From Candidatus Aminicenantota bacterium (GTDB lineage Bacteria; Acidobacteriota; Aminicenantia; Aminicenantales; UBA8522), in the NCBI GenBank assembly GCA_003524335.1, contig DQHV01000117.1:18837-24952 (forward strand): a DNA stretch of 6,116 nt. The letters run 5' to 3'. The position numbers were made by a program, and so were the translations under genes. Positions 6,072 to 6,116 of this stretch are shown here, in pieces; within the stretch, counting starts at the first letter, position 1, and every line of letters starts with the position of its first letter. The notes beneath the pieces were generated by a model. That model saw nothing but the letters and a program-made list of their open reading frames with translations, searched no databases and was not told the DNA's origin.

Positions 6072-6116
6072 TCAGTCCAACCTGCCGGGTGAGACGGGAC
6101 TTGAAGCGGGCGCCCT
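6049..6116 (-). CDS. rpsT: 30S ribosomal protein S20, C-terminal end (partial)
   Basis: Reading the minus strand from the right edge gives GARFKSRLTRQVGLISPSSSK and then TAG (6051-6049). This aligns without gaps to the C-terminal helix of S20, where E. coli has KAARHKANLTAQINKLA: A-R-x-K-x-x-L-T-x-Q-(I/V) all line up. S20 binds 16S rRNA early in 30S assembly. Only about 22 codons are in the window; the start lies beyond the right edge. holA and rpsT are neighbours in many bacteria, which supports the call from context. The tail beyond the conserved helix (GLISPSSSK) runs a few residues longer than in E. coli, and this extension is the part that overlaps holA on the other strand. The alternative is a chance open frame, which the match and position make unlikely. 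Confidence 0.75.
   Translation of the reverse strand, partial: GARFKSRLTRQVGLISPSSSK
6065..6078. repeat. 14-bp perfect palindrome at the holA stop
   Basis: GGACTGATCAGTCC is its own reverse complement and contains the holA TGA stop (6069-6071). It lies inside the C-terminal coding region of rpsT on the other strand. As RNA it could form a short hairpin on both transcripts, but no T-rich tract follows within the window on the plus strand, so I do not call it a terminator. Confidence 0.6.

Overview
This 6.1-kb stretch of GC-rich bacterial DNA holds four complete protein genes and one cut-off gene. A major-facilitator (MFS) exporter gene lies on the minus strand at the left. To its right is a divergent, tightly packed housekeeping operon on the plus strand: leucyl-tRNA synthetase (leuS), the LPS-assembly lipoprotein LptE (lptE) and the DNA polymerase III delta subunit (holA). 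The last 68 bases contain the C-terminal end of ribosomal protein S20 (rpsT) on the minus strand, running tail-to-tail into holA.

Layout: 1-105 has no supportable gene. 106-1317 is the MFS gene. 1318-1928 is a 611-bp divergent intergenic region. It has an extended -10 promoter for the MFS gene at its left edge and a strong -35/-10 pair for the leuS operon at its right edge. Between them are a terminator-like hairpin with a T7 run and a compact block (about 1634-1805) that can fold into a nearly fully paired multi-branched RNA-like structure. 1929-6071 is leuS-lptE-holA with gaps of only 5 and 1 nt, which suggests one transcript and translational coupling. 6049-6116 is the 3' end of rpsT, sharing 23 nt with holA on the opposite strand.

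Organism: LptE implies an outer membrane carrying LPS, so a diderm. leuS-lptE next to each other, followed by holA, is common in Gram-negative bacteria. LeuRS lacks the leucine-specific insertion seen in E. coli and carries AMSKS in place of KMSKS, so this is not a close enterobacterial relative. An Acidobacteriota/Aminicenantota-like or deltaproteobacterial-type genome is my impression from the protein sequences, at low confidence.

How the genes relate: the operon groups core functions (tRNA-Leu charging, outer-membrane LPS export, clamp loading in replication) with no direct biochemical link, as is usual for this conserved cluster. The MFS gene appears to be an independent accessory transporter with its own promoter. 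The coding part is ordinary; the least explained DNA is the structured intergenic block upstream of the leuS promoter.
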